64,000 nt of DNA from Saxidomus purpurata (taxonomy: Eukaryota; Mollusca; Bivalvia; Venerida; Veneridae), in contig JAFMSR010000007.1 of the NCBI GenBank assembly GCA_022818135.1, forward strand, positions 29,885,566-29,949,565, given 5' to 3'. This document shows, one piece after another, positions 12,682 to 25,400 of this stretch (position 1 is its first letter; the number at the start of each line of letters is the position of its first letter). Position numbers and translations under genes: made by a program. A model generated the notes under the pieces. That model did no database searches. It was not told the origin of the DNA and was given only the letters and a program-made list of their open reading frames with translations.

Positions 12682-13940
12682 GTGAGTAGATTAGACGTAC
12701 CCTATCGTCACAATAAACCTACATGGTCAACATTATGATACCCATGACATTTTGAAAATCATAAAAAATGTTTTTTATCCCTTTTTACGCAAGATTCTTA
12801 CTAGATATAGATAGGGATATTTTGGTATAATTTAGTTTTAAAAAATCTGTTACATATGTCTTTTACAGATGTTTTAAATGAAGTAAATTTCATTAAGGAA
12901 TAAAAGAATTATTCATCTAACATATGTATGCATAGACTCGTTGACCGTAGTAAATAAGCTAAATAAATTTAAAATGAATGTATAGTTGATAATCTCTCAT
13001 CAAAACTGATCTCAATTCAGTCATTTTTTGACCCGGCTATCCAGCATTAGCTATGCAGTTTTTAAAAAATTTCGCTTAAATTCTTTACAAAAATATTCAC
13101 AAGTATGTTTGCAGTTAAGGAAAGGGTATTCAGTAGTCAAAGGCATAAATTAGTGGCTTGCTCCGAGATCTACTTCCCTAAGAGCTGAATTGCCGCGTTA
13201 CATTATCGTTTAAACATTCAAATTAATAACAATTACGCGAAAGTGGCTTTTTAATTTGAAAGGTAGAAAATTACATTGCACTTGAAAAATGTGTATAAAT
13301 TTGTTTCTTTGTTGCGACAAATGAAAAGTGAAGTAAGTCAAACAAGTGAAACATAAAAAACGTTCACCTTATGCCACTCAATTGTTCAAACTTCAGAGCG
13401 CAGTTTATTTGGTGTGTCTTATGAAAAATCAGTCGCCTTGAAAATCACATTGTCAAAGTGAAATTTAATATTAATTTAAACAAAGCAGTATGATAAAAAT
13501 CATATTACTATTGATTTGAACCATACAATCTTTAATTAAAAACAAGAAAACACGCGGTATCTATTTACACGTTCAATAGAAGGGTATCGTTCCAGTAGGA
13601 TACTTTCAATGAAAATGACAAAAAGTAAGTCGGACATATTTATACCACTGCTCATTCAGATTTTGTTGTTAGCTACATTGAAATAAAAGATTACATGATG
13701 ACGTATTTATGGAATATCAATTAAAAATGAGTGTTTTATTTGTTGTTTTTTGTGATTTTATGTTTGACTATGGCATGATCAATATTTTGATTTTCTGGTA
13801 CCATTTCAGGAAAGGAAATACAGAGTTTATTAAATGAAATGCCAATGTGTTTTAAATGAGACTGGAACAGAATGACTATAAAGTCATTAAGTCTTGAACT
13901 TTGAAACAAAATTATAAAGTAGAAATCGGATCTTACCCAC

Positions 13941-16900
13941 ATGCCGGAGATAGTGATGTCACAGTTAGAATCCTGCGTCATGTGGCCGACGGACGTAACC
14001 GATCGAATTAAGGAATTAACGGAAAGTATGGACAATGTAGATGTAATGCCCGACGGGTTCAGTGATAGTGACGAAAGTTCAGAAAATGAAAGTTCAGTTT
14101 ACCAGCCAGTTTCGAAACACACGCAAGAAATTATCCATGCCGAGAAACGTCTACTGCATACCTTAGGTTTAAAAAACGGATTATTTGAACGTCGTGTGCC
14201 ATTAAAAGTTTACAAAAATAGGAAAACTGATGAAAAGTTTGACCAGCATGCTAATGTACGTCCACAATCAACGGGTACATCTTCTAGTAGTGTAAAGTTG
14301 GAAAGACAACTTAGTGAAGGGAAGGTACTTCATAAAGATTCGAGTAATGAAAAGGACACCCCTCGTGACATACAACATTATAAAGACAAGAAAATTCCTG
14401 ATGAAAAGTCGGATAGTCATCACAAAACAAGCCATCATCAACACACAAAAGTACATGGGAAACATCACCACCACCACCATCATCACCATCATCACCATCA
14501 TCACGCGCACACACACGGGAAAGAAAACCATGAGAAATCTGCCCATGGAAAATGCCATAACGAAAAGGGTCATCATGATAAAGTTCATACAAGTAATGAC
14601 GACACAGACAAAGAGTCGATCGAGTCCGACCTGTTCGATTCGGTTTTCTTTGAAACAATTTCAGCAGGACAATCAAAAGATTATTTGAACGTGCCAGTTA
14701 TATCTCCCACGCCGGAAGTGAGTCCGGAATTTCATAGAGGCAATGGTGCTTACTACGCCAGACCAATGTCATTCAAATTCCTTCTGGCAGGAGAAACTTT
14801 ACCGTGCAATTTTGAATACGAAAAAACTAAAGATGCTACTGATGCTTTATTGACAAAACAAGCGAAAGACATGCATCCGGCTTGTATTTGTTCGTCGGGT
14901 AACCCATACGACGATTCGTTCACAGGCTGGGAGACCCCGCAGAAAGGAATCAAAGCAAAAGTAGGGCGCCGAAAAAAATCGCTAAAAGTGGGTTCATCAG
15001 ATATTACGTTTAATAGACTAACACAGACTATAGGCAAAGACCCTGTGATATTTCAGCATTACAAAGATAATATCAAATACATAGAGAGGTACAGATTCTA
15101 TCATACGGTGGGAAACGTCGGACGGCCGTTATCCTATTCAAGGTATGCAGAAAAAGGAGTGGAATCCGACCCCTATTTAAGTAGAATGAAGTCAAACCTA
15201 ACAAGGTACGTACAGATGAGTGAAACAATAAAAAATGACGTGCATGTTAATTTTTCCGATTGGCAATATTCATTTCTTTTGGAAACGTCAATGTAGTCTT
15301 TAACACATATTTTTCTATAAAAATATAATGATCGTTAAGAAAAATATTTCATTGACTGTTCCCATCCAGTGACAGATAGTATGTTTTCACAAGCCGTTCG
15401 CATATCTGTCCGCCCATCAGTTCGTCCAAGCCGTATTTGGGGACTTTTCGACCGAATTTTATGTGTTGACGTCGGCGTCACCTTCAAAAATGTGATTCAT
15501 ATAATTATGTGTTTTGTTATCACGTCGGTGGTATGGCAATGAAGTATTTAAGATCAATTTTAAACCTCTTTCTAATAATTTTCAAAAATAAAACTGAGGA
15601 AGAAAACATTAGTATTCCAAATAATGAGGCATGATGTAAATAAATGTAAAATATGAAGAAAACTCGCGTGCATAATATTCGGATTTGAACTTTTGTTCAA
15701 ACACTGAAAATAACACTCAGTTATAATAGTTGATAATTTACTTGTTTTTGCGAACACAAGTTTTATCTGCACGGTTGTTTATATACATGTATAAGCACTT
15801 CTTATTGAAAGATCAGAAAAAAACTGAATTGGTAGTAAGAATGAGTAACAATTAAACAATTTCAGAAAAGAAGAACAAAGAAATGAAATTATTAATTGAT
15901 TCGTACAATCTGAAACTGGCAGACGACAAGAGAAACGACAAAAAAAGAAAAAAACGGTTCCGGTGACAAAATACAAAATTGTAGTGATCATATCAGGACC
16001 CAGAAAAGCCATTAATCCGTCAAAAGCGGATTATCGTGAAATGAGATTATAGTATAAGAAGAAAGAAAAACAAATAAATGCCTAGTCTAATTAAAAAGTT
16101 AAAACCTTGAAAATATTGAAAAATTCTTTATCAGATCAGTTTACCTAAATCACTGAAATAACGTTTTTAACCGGTGCAATGAACTAATAACATATGCTTT
16201 GATGCTTGATATAATTCTTATGCAAATGTATAAAAAGATAAAAATTGACACATTCTTATTTGTTGAATAGAAAATCTGTCAAAAGATATCAATGCAGTGC
16301 TTTATAGTTTTAGTATTGATGTTAAGAAATAAACTGATTAAACATTCAATATACTTTCACAACAATTTACAAAAAATGTATACACGTTATTGCAGTAGCC
16401 TGGCATGCTCAAGGGTCAAGTCATATTTTTTTTACAAAGCCTGGTTCAATAACATTAATTAGTTATGTTACATACATGTATTCGTATGTTATTAAGCTTA
16501 ACTTCATATTCAATTTTATTCAAATATTTTATTCATATTACCTGAGCATGAGTTCGTGTTGAGCATGAGATTGTGTTCAAGAAACTTTTATAAGCATGGG
16601 GTCAAACCATGGACACTAGGCGGGCAATACCCATTATCTTTTATCCCTAACCCTTGATATTTTGGGGGACGGGGCGGCAGGGGGAAGACAGGGGAGTATA
16701 TATTTTACTTGTTCTGAAATATTTTGTGTGCACGTGCGACTTTTTAATAAATCAGAATTTTTAAGCGGTAAAGGATTGGAATTTCGTATCTAAACACATG
16801 TAGTGGGCAAGTACTAACAATCGTAAAGTATAAGGCAGATTAAAAGACAAATGGACTATCGAAGGTCTGGATGCAAGTTTACCGGCCCCGCGCCCTTCAC

Positions 16901-18747
16901 AGTGATAAACTTGCTCATAAGCCTTGCAGCATTTTCTGTTTGTTTAAACGTTGCTTTTAAATTAGTAAAAAGCTAGCTTACAGAGAACATTATATAGTCT
17001 GTACCAATTAGTGATTCCATCACACATTAAATTGTTACAGTGAATCAGCAGATTTCCGTCCCGTATTCAAATATCTCGTAGTTTAAAAGCAGAAATATTC
17101 CATGCAATCAATATTCAATAAAAATTGTCAGATAACGTCTTCACAGTGGATACTGCAGGAGAAATCAATGAGACAATTCACTTTTGCAATAAAATCTCAC
17201 GAACAAACTTGGCTGAACGAATAAGCCATACATATATCACATAGATATACAGTCAAACCTGTCCGAAGGATATCATGAAATAGGTGGCTTAACTTATAAT
17301 TGGGATACATTAGTATTGCTGCCTGTCACCATGGACATACGCGCCAGATTAAAGGTTGAGGTTCGATGGAAAATTGAATTAAGACATCTATCTATTGTCC
17401 TTTTATTTTACATTTCAGTGCCATGAACAATCATTTTTATGGTTTAGCCTCACATCTTCGAGAGCAACAAGTTGGGTAAGTGTTTTTCACTGTTACAACT
17501 AGGACTATCTCTAATTCAAATGTAAACTTCCTGTAACAGTTGACTACGAGGTCCTGGTCGTGTTTAAATTGTCGTCTGTCGCCTTTTGAATTTGATAAAT
17601 CCTCAAACGAAAGAGGAGGACCCTAAACATAAGTGTCACATTTGAAGAAATAACTTACAAAAAAAAGATAAATGATCACCACACCAAGGATGTACCTTGT
17701 GTTAACACACAGCGGGAAACTTGCATAGCCGAACCATTCGATTTTCACACATATCGAGCATGTGGTTCTCTGCAGATACCCGTTTGCTGTTGTTTTATTT
17801 CGTGGTATGGTAGATGTAAAACAAAATGAAAGTCCTTGCTGTACCCTAACTGTATATTTTCTTTAAAACATCACATTTACTCTTGTAGGTCAGCATCAAG
17901 CCGAGGCAGTGGGTACGAGAGGACTCGGTCCGATGATGAGAGTATTGAAGACAGCAGTCTTGATGCCAGGCCATACTCGATGCGTGATAGGGGAAAGGCT
18001 CTAAACCTCGCACCAGTTCGCGACTGTGCGGTCCCTAATCTCAGACCTACAGATAAAATTGACATTACGCAACTGAACAAGTACTTAAATTTATCAACGC
18101 CACCTGTGCCAAATAACTGTTTACAGTTTAATTTCGATGAAATTAAACCAAAGCGTATAGGTAATGCAAATGACATGTTTCCTACATCTAATGTTCGCCG
18201 TGGTGCTCGAACATTAAGGTTAGGCAGTGCTGAATTCGTGAAACCTGGGACACCAGATTCTTATTCAAAATGGAATTCAGACAAGCGCAGTATACAGAGA
18301 TTATCAACAACTGTCTCTACATCTGTACCTGGGAATCTGATTGTCGGCAGCACCGTTTCTTCGCCAGTACCACCTCAAACAGCGCGTGCTAGAAGTAGCG
18401 GGAAAACATCACCTTATGTACAGTTTCAGAAAGAGCATATCCTGACTCCATCCACACCGCCGCATCATGTCGCTGGACAAGGTTTTAAAGTATGTGAGAG
18501 GGTGTCGGATTTGTCCGGGAAAGAGCGTGGAAAGTTCAGTTACACACATGCTGCGAACGGAGAAAAGACATCACCCATAGTCCGCACTGCTACTGCGGTA
18601 GATTTCAAAGAAACGTACATACCACGCGATAGGTCTCGTACAATCACATTAGATGTTAACCACCTGGGAATAAGGGGTCAGCAATACAAACAACGAGAAC
18701 AAATAGTGCTGTATAAGAATAGACGAGCTCAAGCAGCAAAATCTTAA
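13941..18747 (+). CDS. His-rich protein of unknown function (three exons)
   Basis: Exons 13941-15205, 17419-17475 and 17889-18747 (stop TAA) join with phase-2 junctions, giving about 726 residues from the ATG at 13941. An ATG at 13956 is an alternative start, and upstream exons at 12299-12681 may replace this start. Reading through the donor at 15206 (GTACGT) would end at a TAG at 15294-15296, but the continuation into MNNHFYGLASHLREQQVG is preferred because donor, acceptor and phase all agree. Features: an acidic Ser-rich N-terminus (SDSDESSENESS), 14 consecutive His at 14463-14504 inside a His/Lys-rich segment, then a better-ordered region (KYIERYRFYHTVGNVGRPL) and a long C-terminal part rich in Ser, Pro, Thr and Arg. 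No catalytic motif, signal peptide or membrane segment is visible. The His tract suggests metal binding or condensate formation, but that is only a guess. Confidence 0.75.
15206..17418. other. Intron 1 of the His-rich gene
   Basis: AT-rich, 2.2 kb. No exon or repeat is recognised beyond short A/T tracts and a G-rich patch near 16660-16695. Confidence 0.5.
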
Positions 18748-19490
18748 ATAGTGCTAATCGTAGTTTCAGAATGTATGGAAAGAATAAGTCAAACAGGTGG
18801 TGATCAAATAATTTGTCAGTTTTCCAGGTGCTATTGGCACTTGTTAATGTGTTATTTATGTGTAAATAACACACTTTCGAGTTGGGTACGAGTAGCCATT
18901 CATGTCAAAATTTCGATACTTCTATCTCGTTTTCTATCGATTTTTCACACAAAATATCGCGATACTTTTAATATTAATGGGCGACCTACTTTCAACCATT
19001 ATCCTTTTCAATAGCAAGTAGGTATAAAATGTGGTTGTCGGTGTTAAAAAGTCTCTGTTTAATTTTCGAAAATATCGACATACTTCTCATAAGTATCGCA
19101 ATATTAGCTTTATATAATAAAAATAAGTCTTTATTTCGCACTTCTTGAAAATAAGCGGCTAGAAAAAGTAATGCGATAAAAACTTATCACAACTTTGACG
19201 TAAATGACCACTCATACAACGGCATTAGAGTATATTGTCTCAGACGTGATAGACTTCTTCACTTTCAGACTTGTTTTTTTAGTTTTTAACATTTCGATAC
19301 AAATTCTGTATGGAATTGAAAATATTAATAAACGAATGAAACACGTCCACTTGCAAGTTATTTCACTTTCTTTCAGTTAAGCTAAAGATGTGACCAATAA
19401 TGTCAAACCACGGATATTTTTCTAATATATATACTCATTTATTTATTCTCGATTGCGAAACAAGTTCTTACAACTTTAATAAACTTTAGA
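18748..19490. other. 3' flank of the His-rich gene
   Basis: AT-rich sequence after the TAA at 18745-18747. Contains a cluster of ATATCG/TATCGC words near 18910-19095 but no coding frame I can support. Confidence 0.4.
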
Positions 19491-19655
19491 TTAATCCCTC
19501 TCTGGGCTCATTCCAGATGGAACCAACCATGAAGAGAGAGAGGCAATGTGGAATTGTTTGTGTCTTGCCTAAGGACACTACCGCTGTGGTCATGGTAGGG
19601 ATCGAACCCGGGGCCCTTCGATCCCGAGGCGAACGCGCTACCAAAGTCAACGGTC
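19491..19655 (-). mobile_element. tRNA-headed SINE
   Basis: On the minus strand, starting near 19655, the sequence runs TTTGGTAGCGCGTTCGCC (A-box-like), then CCGGGTTCGATCCCTACC (B box and T-arm-like), then a body containing GTGTCCTTAGGCAAGACAC and a final GGAATGAGCCCAGAG. A polymerase III promoter followed by a non-tRNA body is the SINE pattern. Target-site duplications were not identified. Confidence 0.65.
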
Positions 19656-19689
19656 AAATTACTGCTTCATCCGATTCAACATCAAGCTG

Positions 19690-20980
19690 TCAATTTTGAG
19701 ACACATACAGAAAAAGGTTATGGTCTTAATGATGACTTTATCGATGTATGGACCCCAAAATACAAATGTACTGTAACATATAGTTTAAATTTAGCGCCCG
19801 TCAGTGAATGGAGAGCTTGTTTTGAACTTCACACTTGATCGTACCGGATGACATAAACCAGTCTGCATCCACTACTGTAGTGCGTCTAGTCTCCTGATCA
19901 ACTTACATCCTGCAGACCTTGTAAAAGGGAGTTTTCTGGACGGGTCAGTGACCATGTGCACACCAAATTTCATCAAAGTGGCGATCCTAGTCTAGGGGTG
20001 CCGACGATGCTATTAAATGTTCTTTAGTTGTATTAGATTTGTCTTCTCTTGCTATCTAATGGACTCGAATGTGGTGTGCAATCACATAAAAATCAAAGTT
20101 ACTTGGCATTCAAATACTCAACGATTTTTATCAGTTTTGGGATGTTTACTGTACAGGGTGTGTTCAACGATTGCAATCACTTGGGATTAAAAACTATAAT
20201 TGTGAGTTGTATGTAAGTCCGAGTCCGTTGCCTATCAATGTCTTACAATTAGTAATAAGCCTATGACTCTCTAGTCAGGGTGTTACTGAATACGGTAATA
20301 AAATACTGGGACCATTGAGGCATTTGTTTCCCCTTTCTGCTGACAATGATGGTGGAGTGTAGACAAACCATATAGTAATTTGTAACAATCTTTCTTAGCA
20401 AGCCCAAGTCTCATATAGTTTATACAAGGAAAAGGACACCAAAGATATTTACACATGGCCTCTTTCCTGGACTGAATTGCACGTTTCTTGTTAGAATACA
20501 TCAATGACATGCACTTAAACCTACACATGTATAACTTATCTTTCAAAACAAGACATAATGTTAGTGATTGTGTCAAGGAATGTTTTAAGTCATCCTCAAA
20601 AACACACAAATTTAAAATTTCGAAAAACTGTTAATTTGCTCCATCCCGACGAGAGCGGAAATTTTGTTTTATTCTGATTATCCATGCAAAGTAGCTGAAA
20701 CTGGTGAAGGAATCAGCTTTTTGAAGAAGAAAAAACGTTTTTCTTCACCTCAAAATCGTTTGAACACATCAAGTATCAGGGCTTTCCCCTTCTATTGCAG
20801 GGGCAATGTATAGGTCTATGCAACATCTTACTACGAAACAATTAGGTTTTTCCCCAAAATTGACTTTTCATCTATATTTTCTATTCCCCTGTTGTGAATT
20901 TGTCTCCTTAAAATGGCCAATTTGCACAACTCATCGCAAATAAGATGGCCATGACGGCACTATATCGATCACATGGTAAC
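19690..20980. other. Intergenic, nothing recognised
   Basis: A 108-codon minus-strand frame at 20283-20609 has no recognised motif and no splice context. Parts resemble decayed repeat sequence. Confidence 0.35.
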
Positions 20981-20984
20981 CTTG

Positions 20985-21465
20985 TTTTTGATCAGAGATG
21001 ACCCATTTTCGAACTCAACATAGATTTAACCAAAACGTACATTCTGATAAAGTTTGACGTAGATCCAGTGAAAAATTAAGCCTCTATTGCATACAGAAAG
21101 TTTCTCTATGATTTGACCGGGTGACCTAGTTTCTGACTCGAGATAACCTATATTCAAACTAGATCTAGATTCCATCAGGAATATCATTCTTACCAGGCTT
21201 CACGACGATCCAATGAAAAATGCAGTCTGTATTGCATGCAAATGGTTTTTATATTATTTGACCTGGTGACCTAGTTTTTGACCAGAGATGACCCATATTC
21301 GAACTCGATCTGGATTTCATCAAGACACTCATTCTGACCATGTTTCGTGAAGATCAAGTAAAAAATGTAGCCTCTATTGCATACACAAGGTTAAGTGTGG
21401 ACGGGCAGACATAAAGTTATCACAATAGATCACACTGAGCACTTAATGCTCAGGCTAGCTTAAAA
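20985..21465 (+). repeat. Tandem repeat element, about three ~145-bp units
   Basis: The landmark GACCAGAGATGACCCATATTCG and its variants recur near 20993, 21136 and 21281. The linked box TGACCTAGTTTTTGACC and the box AGCCTCTATTGCATAC recur at the same spacing. The right end carries GATCACACTGAGCACTTAATGCTCAGGCTAGCT, shown here as TGAGCACTTAATGCTCA, a hairpin. The layout of core repeats plus a hairpin end parallels the array at 7425-8643. Confidence 0.7.
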
Positions 21466-22466
21466 AGTAACAGCCTCTTCCCTTTGAAGTGAGAAATCCC
21501 CTAGACATTATGATGAAAACAACAGAAATCTAAAATTGTTGCCATGGACACTCAATATACTCCCGCCTATGTATTTGTACCTCTTGTACATGAACTATTC
21601 AGATGGTCACAATTCTTTTGACATCTTAGGGGTTGTTTGGGAAATATTTGGTTGTTAAAGAAGTTATCAGTTGCTCCGGAAGTAGTTTCATTGCAATGTT
21701 TGGAAAAGATAATATAAACAGGAGTAAGGAGTAAATGACACCTGATCTTACTCCCATATGATCTGCATACAGTAAATTTGTATTAGGTAAAAGTATCTCT
21801 TGCTCAGTTTAGTATTAAAGGTCTAAAACCATCTTTCTGTCAGTGTTAACTGTTTTACAGGGAGTTTTCAGTGACATTACATTTGGAATTCACTCTTCAT
21901 CTCCATAATCATGGTGATGCAAGATGGCACCTGTTGAAGTAGTGTTTTTCCACACAATTGGCTTTATAGTTAAATTTTTTAAACACATCAACACTAAGGA
22001 CCATAACTCTGACAGTATTTGTGACATCAACACATTACTTGATTCATGCACATCTGCACATCATAGGTAGTAACTGAGCCAAGCTAGAAAGCATTTGATG
22101 CAAAACTGTGGGAGGATTTGCATCCACAAGATTGAGTCTACAGACTGATGGACAGGCTGAATCCAGTATACTCCCATCCTTCAAACTTCTAGGATAAACA
22201 CATTTCATAAATGTTCCATGTTTTCCTGAAAAATCTTGTCTCTAAATTGACAAGAAAAGGCAATTATGCCATTTTATATATACAAATGCTTAATCCATCA
22301 TTACTGATGTGCACTTGGACTGTAAAAATAGTCACTTTAATCCGTATCCCTCTAATTCAAAAAGTAACAGTAGTCGTCAGAAGTTTTCAGTTTAATAATA
22401 AACATACAACACAGATACTTAAATATCAAAAGCTGCCAAAAACAACCCCGCAACATTCACACAAGA
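21466..22466. other. 3' flank of LENG1 (minus strand) with no separate gene
   Basis: Lies downstream of the LENG1 stop and may include its 3' UTR. No ORF with support on either strand. Confidence 0.4.
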
Positions 22467-25400
22467 TCAGTATCTATCTTCATGATGATGTCTGCGTTTC
22501 GGTTTTCTGGCTAGATCAGGATTAAACATAGAGTTATATCCCCTGTCTCTCTCATTCACAGGTTCCTCATTAACCTTTGTTTTCTGACCTTGACCCCCTG
22601 ACATAAGGTCAAGGGCCCTCTGTCTCTCCTGTCTTTCCCTATTTAACCGTTCTGCCCTTAATTGTTCTATAGTTTTTGTTGCAGTCACATGTTTTTCACT
22701 TTTTTTCGACTCCTTTTCTTTGCTCTTCTTCTTGTGTTTATGTTTATGATGTTTCTCCTGAAGGTAGAAATAATAAACATAATATCCAACAGCTACTTAC
22801 AGACAATGATCAGCTCTTTGCATTACCAGTTTTCAACACAGACGATACTAACGACCCATTTGATTAACTCATGCAGTAATATTATAACTTTAAACTTTCA
22901 GCATTAAAACACCTTCCTACCTTATCCTCATGTTTATGCTTATGTTTAGTCTTGTGTATGTAAGATTTCATCTGATCCAGAGGGTCTAAACTGGCTTTCA
23001 ATTTTCTGTCTTTGTCAACACTGAAATAGAAAAATGTTTTTACTATCAGCCTTACATTAACTTGATGGTGCATTTTATATATAATAAAAGACAGTTACAG
23101 TGCTTAAGTAGTAACCAAGAGGGCCTGATTTGTGTCAGGTCACATCATCATTGAGGATGAAATTACTGGCCCGCACTCATATGCGAAGAGATTGCTGCCA
23201 GGTGTTAGTGTAATGACACAATAATGCATTAAACTATTAATAAATTTAAAAATCATAAAAATAGGAAGACAAAATTTTACTTATTTTCCTGTACAAAAAT
23301 GCAGTAATATTTTGTAACTGTTTTTATTCTTGCAATTTCATATGTACATGTGCCTGTGTATTCTATTGTTTACAAGTAAGTTCTGATTATATAAAGGTTG
23401 ACTGACAGCTTTTTTCCAGACCATTAAATGTGTGTTTAGGTGTGACTCCATGGCAAGCATAAGGCAAGGTTATCAATGACTAAGGTTATGTACACATGTT
23501 CTAATGGTTAATTCACTCTCAATTTACTGACAAAAATACCAAGGTTGTTATTCTCAACAAAAATAACAAATAATACCAGACGTTTACACCCTGTATGATT
23601 AGAAAACCCAAGTAGGGTAATGAATCTACAAACAGAATAATGATAGAATATTGGGAGAAAAGTGTTCTAGCTTACTCTCTTAAAGAAGATACATACCCTT
23701 TCTTTCATATTGTGTCATTTCTTCACGATAAGTGTTGCATCAAAAGGTTTATTAAATATATTAAGCAATAAGATTGACAAAAATATGTAGCTAAGATTGG
23801 ATATCATTAGTTTTGATTAAAAAAATGCTAAGGACCATTTTTCTTTATAGACAACAGTTCATTTTAGCCGACTTGACATTTTTATTTAGTAATACACGAG
23901 ATTTCCGTTATTCTAGTATCAAAAGTGCTCCTGGGACTCAGTTAAGAACTGCTAATGTATTTTATAAATTATAAATGTCTTTGTACATGACTGTTACAGT
24001 AGTATTTTTGATGCTATGGTATATACAAATGTATTGTCTTTTAAAGATTTATGCTGTTAATGTTGCCTTGATATAGGCAAGGTTTCAATGACCTGAGGTT
24101 TTGGCAACCTGCAACGGATGCTAGATCAAATGTGTAGTTTCAGTTCTATCAAACTGGCAAATCCAAGGCTGTTAAACTGCAAATAAATATAGTCCATGGA
24201 CAAGTGTATACTATCATAAAAGTCACAGTTTCAGCAATGATTATGGTTTGTCAACTGGGAATGCAGAAGCTATATTTATATCTCTGTTACAGTAAAACTG
24301 TTGTTCAGTCCACTGTGTTAGCCTATTATCCCAAGTGATGGCAAATCAGACTGACTGCAATTATCAGGATCAACTGTATAGTCCTTACCTTTCGATTCTA
24401 CTGCACTCTGTCCAAGGTATGTCAATAGACCAATGTCCTTTTCCCATTTCTCCTTCTCTGCTTTCTTTTCTTCCTCATGCTCTGCGTTTTTACCAGACCT
24501 CACTTCCTGTTTAATGAAGGAGATTTTTATTTCGTAATATATTACTTTTATTCTGTCGAATCCTAAACTCTTCTTAGTAAAATGTTTCCTTAATGTGTCA
24601 CCGTTTCAAATCAAGGCTATCAGGCAAGTGTGATATGTATTATATTTGCTTACTGTAAAATAGATTTATTCATATAAAGATTCTATGTTCACTAGTTGTT
24701 TTTTTTAAACAAACCGTATGGCAAATTCACTGAACCTTGTTAAAATTTGTGTAAGAAATTCAAAAAGTAACAAGAAAATGGAAAATTCCTACCTGACAAA
24801 ATAAATAACTTGCCACTATATAAATGTTTCCAGTACCCTACGCATTATGAATATGCATTATCATTTGAACTCTTCCAAATTCTATCGAAGAAAACTTGTC
24901 CATACCCAATCACTTATCTCGAGCATTGCCTGGATTTTGCCGACACTTCCTAAATTTACTGACTATTCCCACCGGACTATGAATTGTTAATGTACAAAAC
25001 ACGAGCAGTTAACCCCTCTGCTAGACCGCTCTGGTGTAGAAAATGAGATATTTTCTATCAAGTATAGGTTCATTAGTCTTATCTTTGTACCTTATCACCA
25101 TGCCTGTTGAGGTGTCATAGTCCAGTATTTATAATTTTTAGTAAACTACTGCAAATTTTATTCAAGCTCCTAGATCTTACCCCAGCTTCTACATCTTTAA
25201 AGAAGTTGATATTTCCTGCATGTGTGTATATATCTGTCACTCTGGATGACTCTTGTTCTTCTACAGAATGTGCTTCTGTCCCCTCTGCAATCAAATATAT
25301 AACACTACTATTAACCCATAGCTTGTTAAATTCCTTTCGTTCTTCTTTAATTTAAGATTGTACAATTTATTTTTCATAGAGGAGCTCACTCTAGATAATT

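Noticed and set aside
14268..14688. Minus- and plus-strand open frames of 100-124 codons inside the His-rich exon
   Set aside because: They are shadows of the CAC/CAT repeats in other frames; composition follows the His run.
23520..23560. Candidate missing LENG1 exon with a Pro-Trp-Tyr reading on the minus strand
   Set aside because: An in-frame TAA lies two codons before the motif and no acceptor is available between them.
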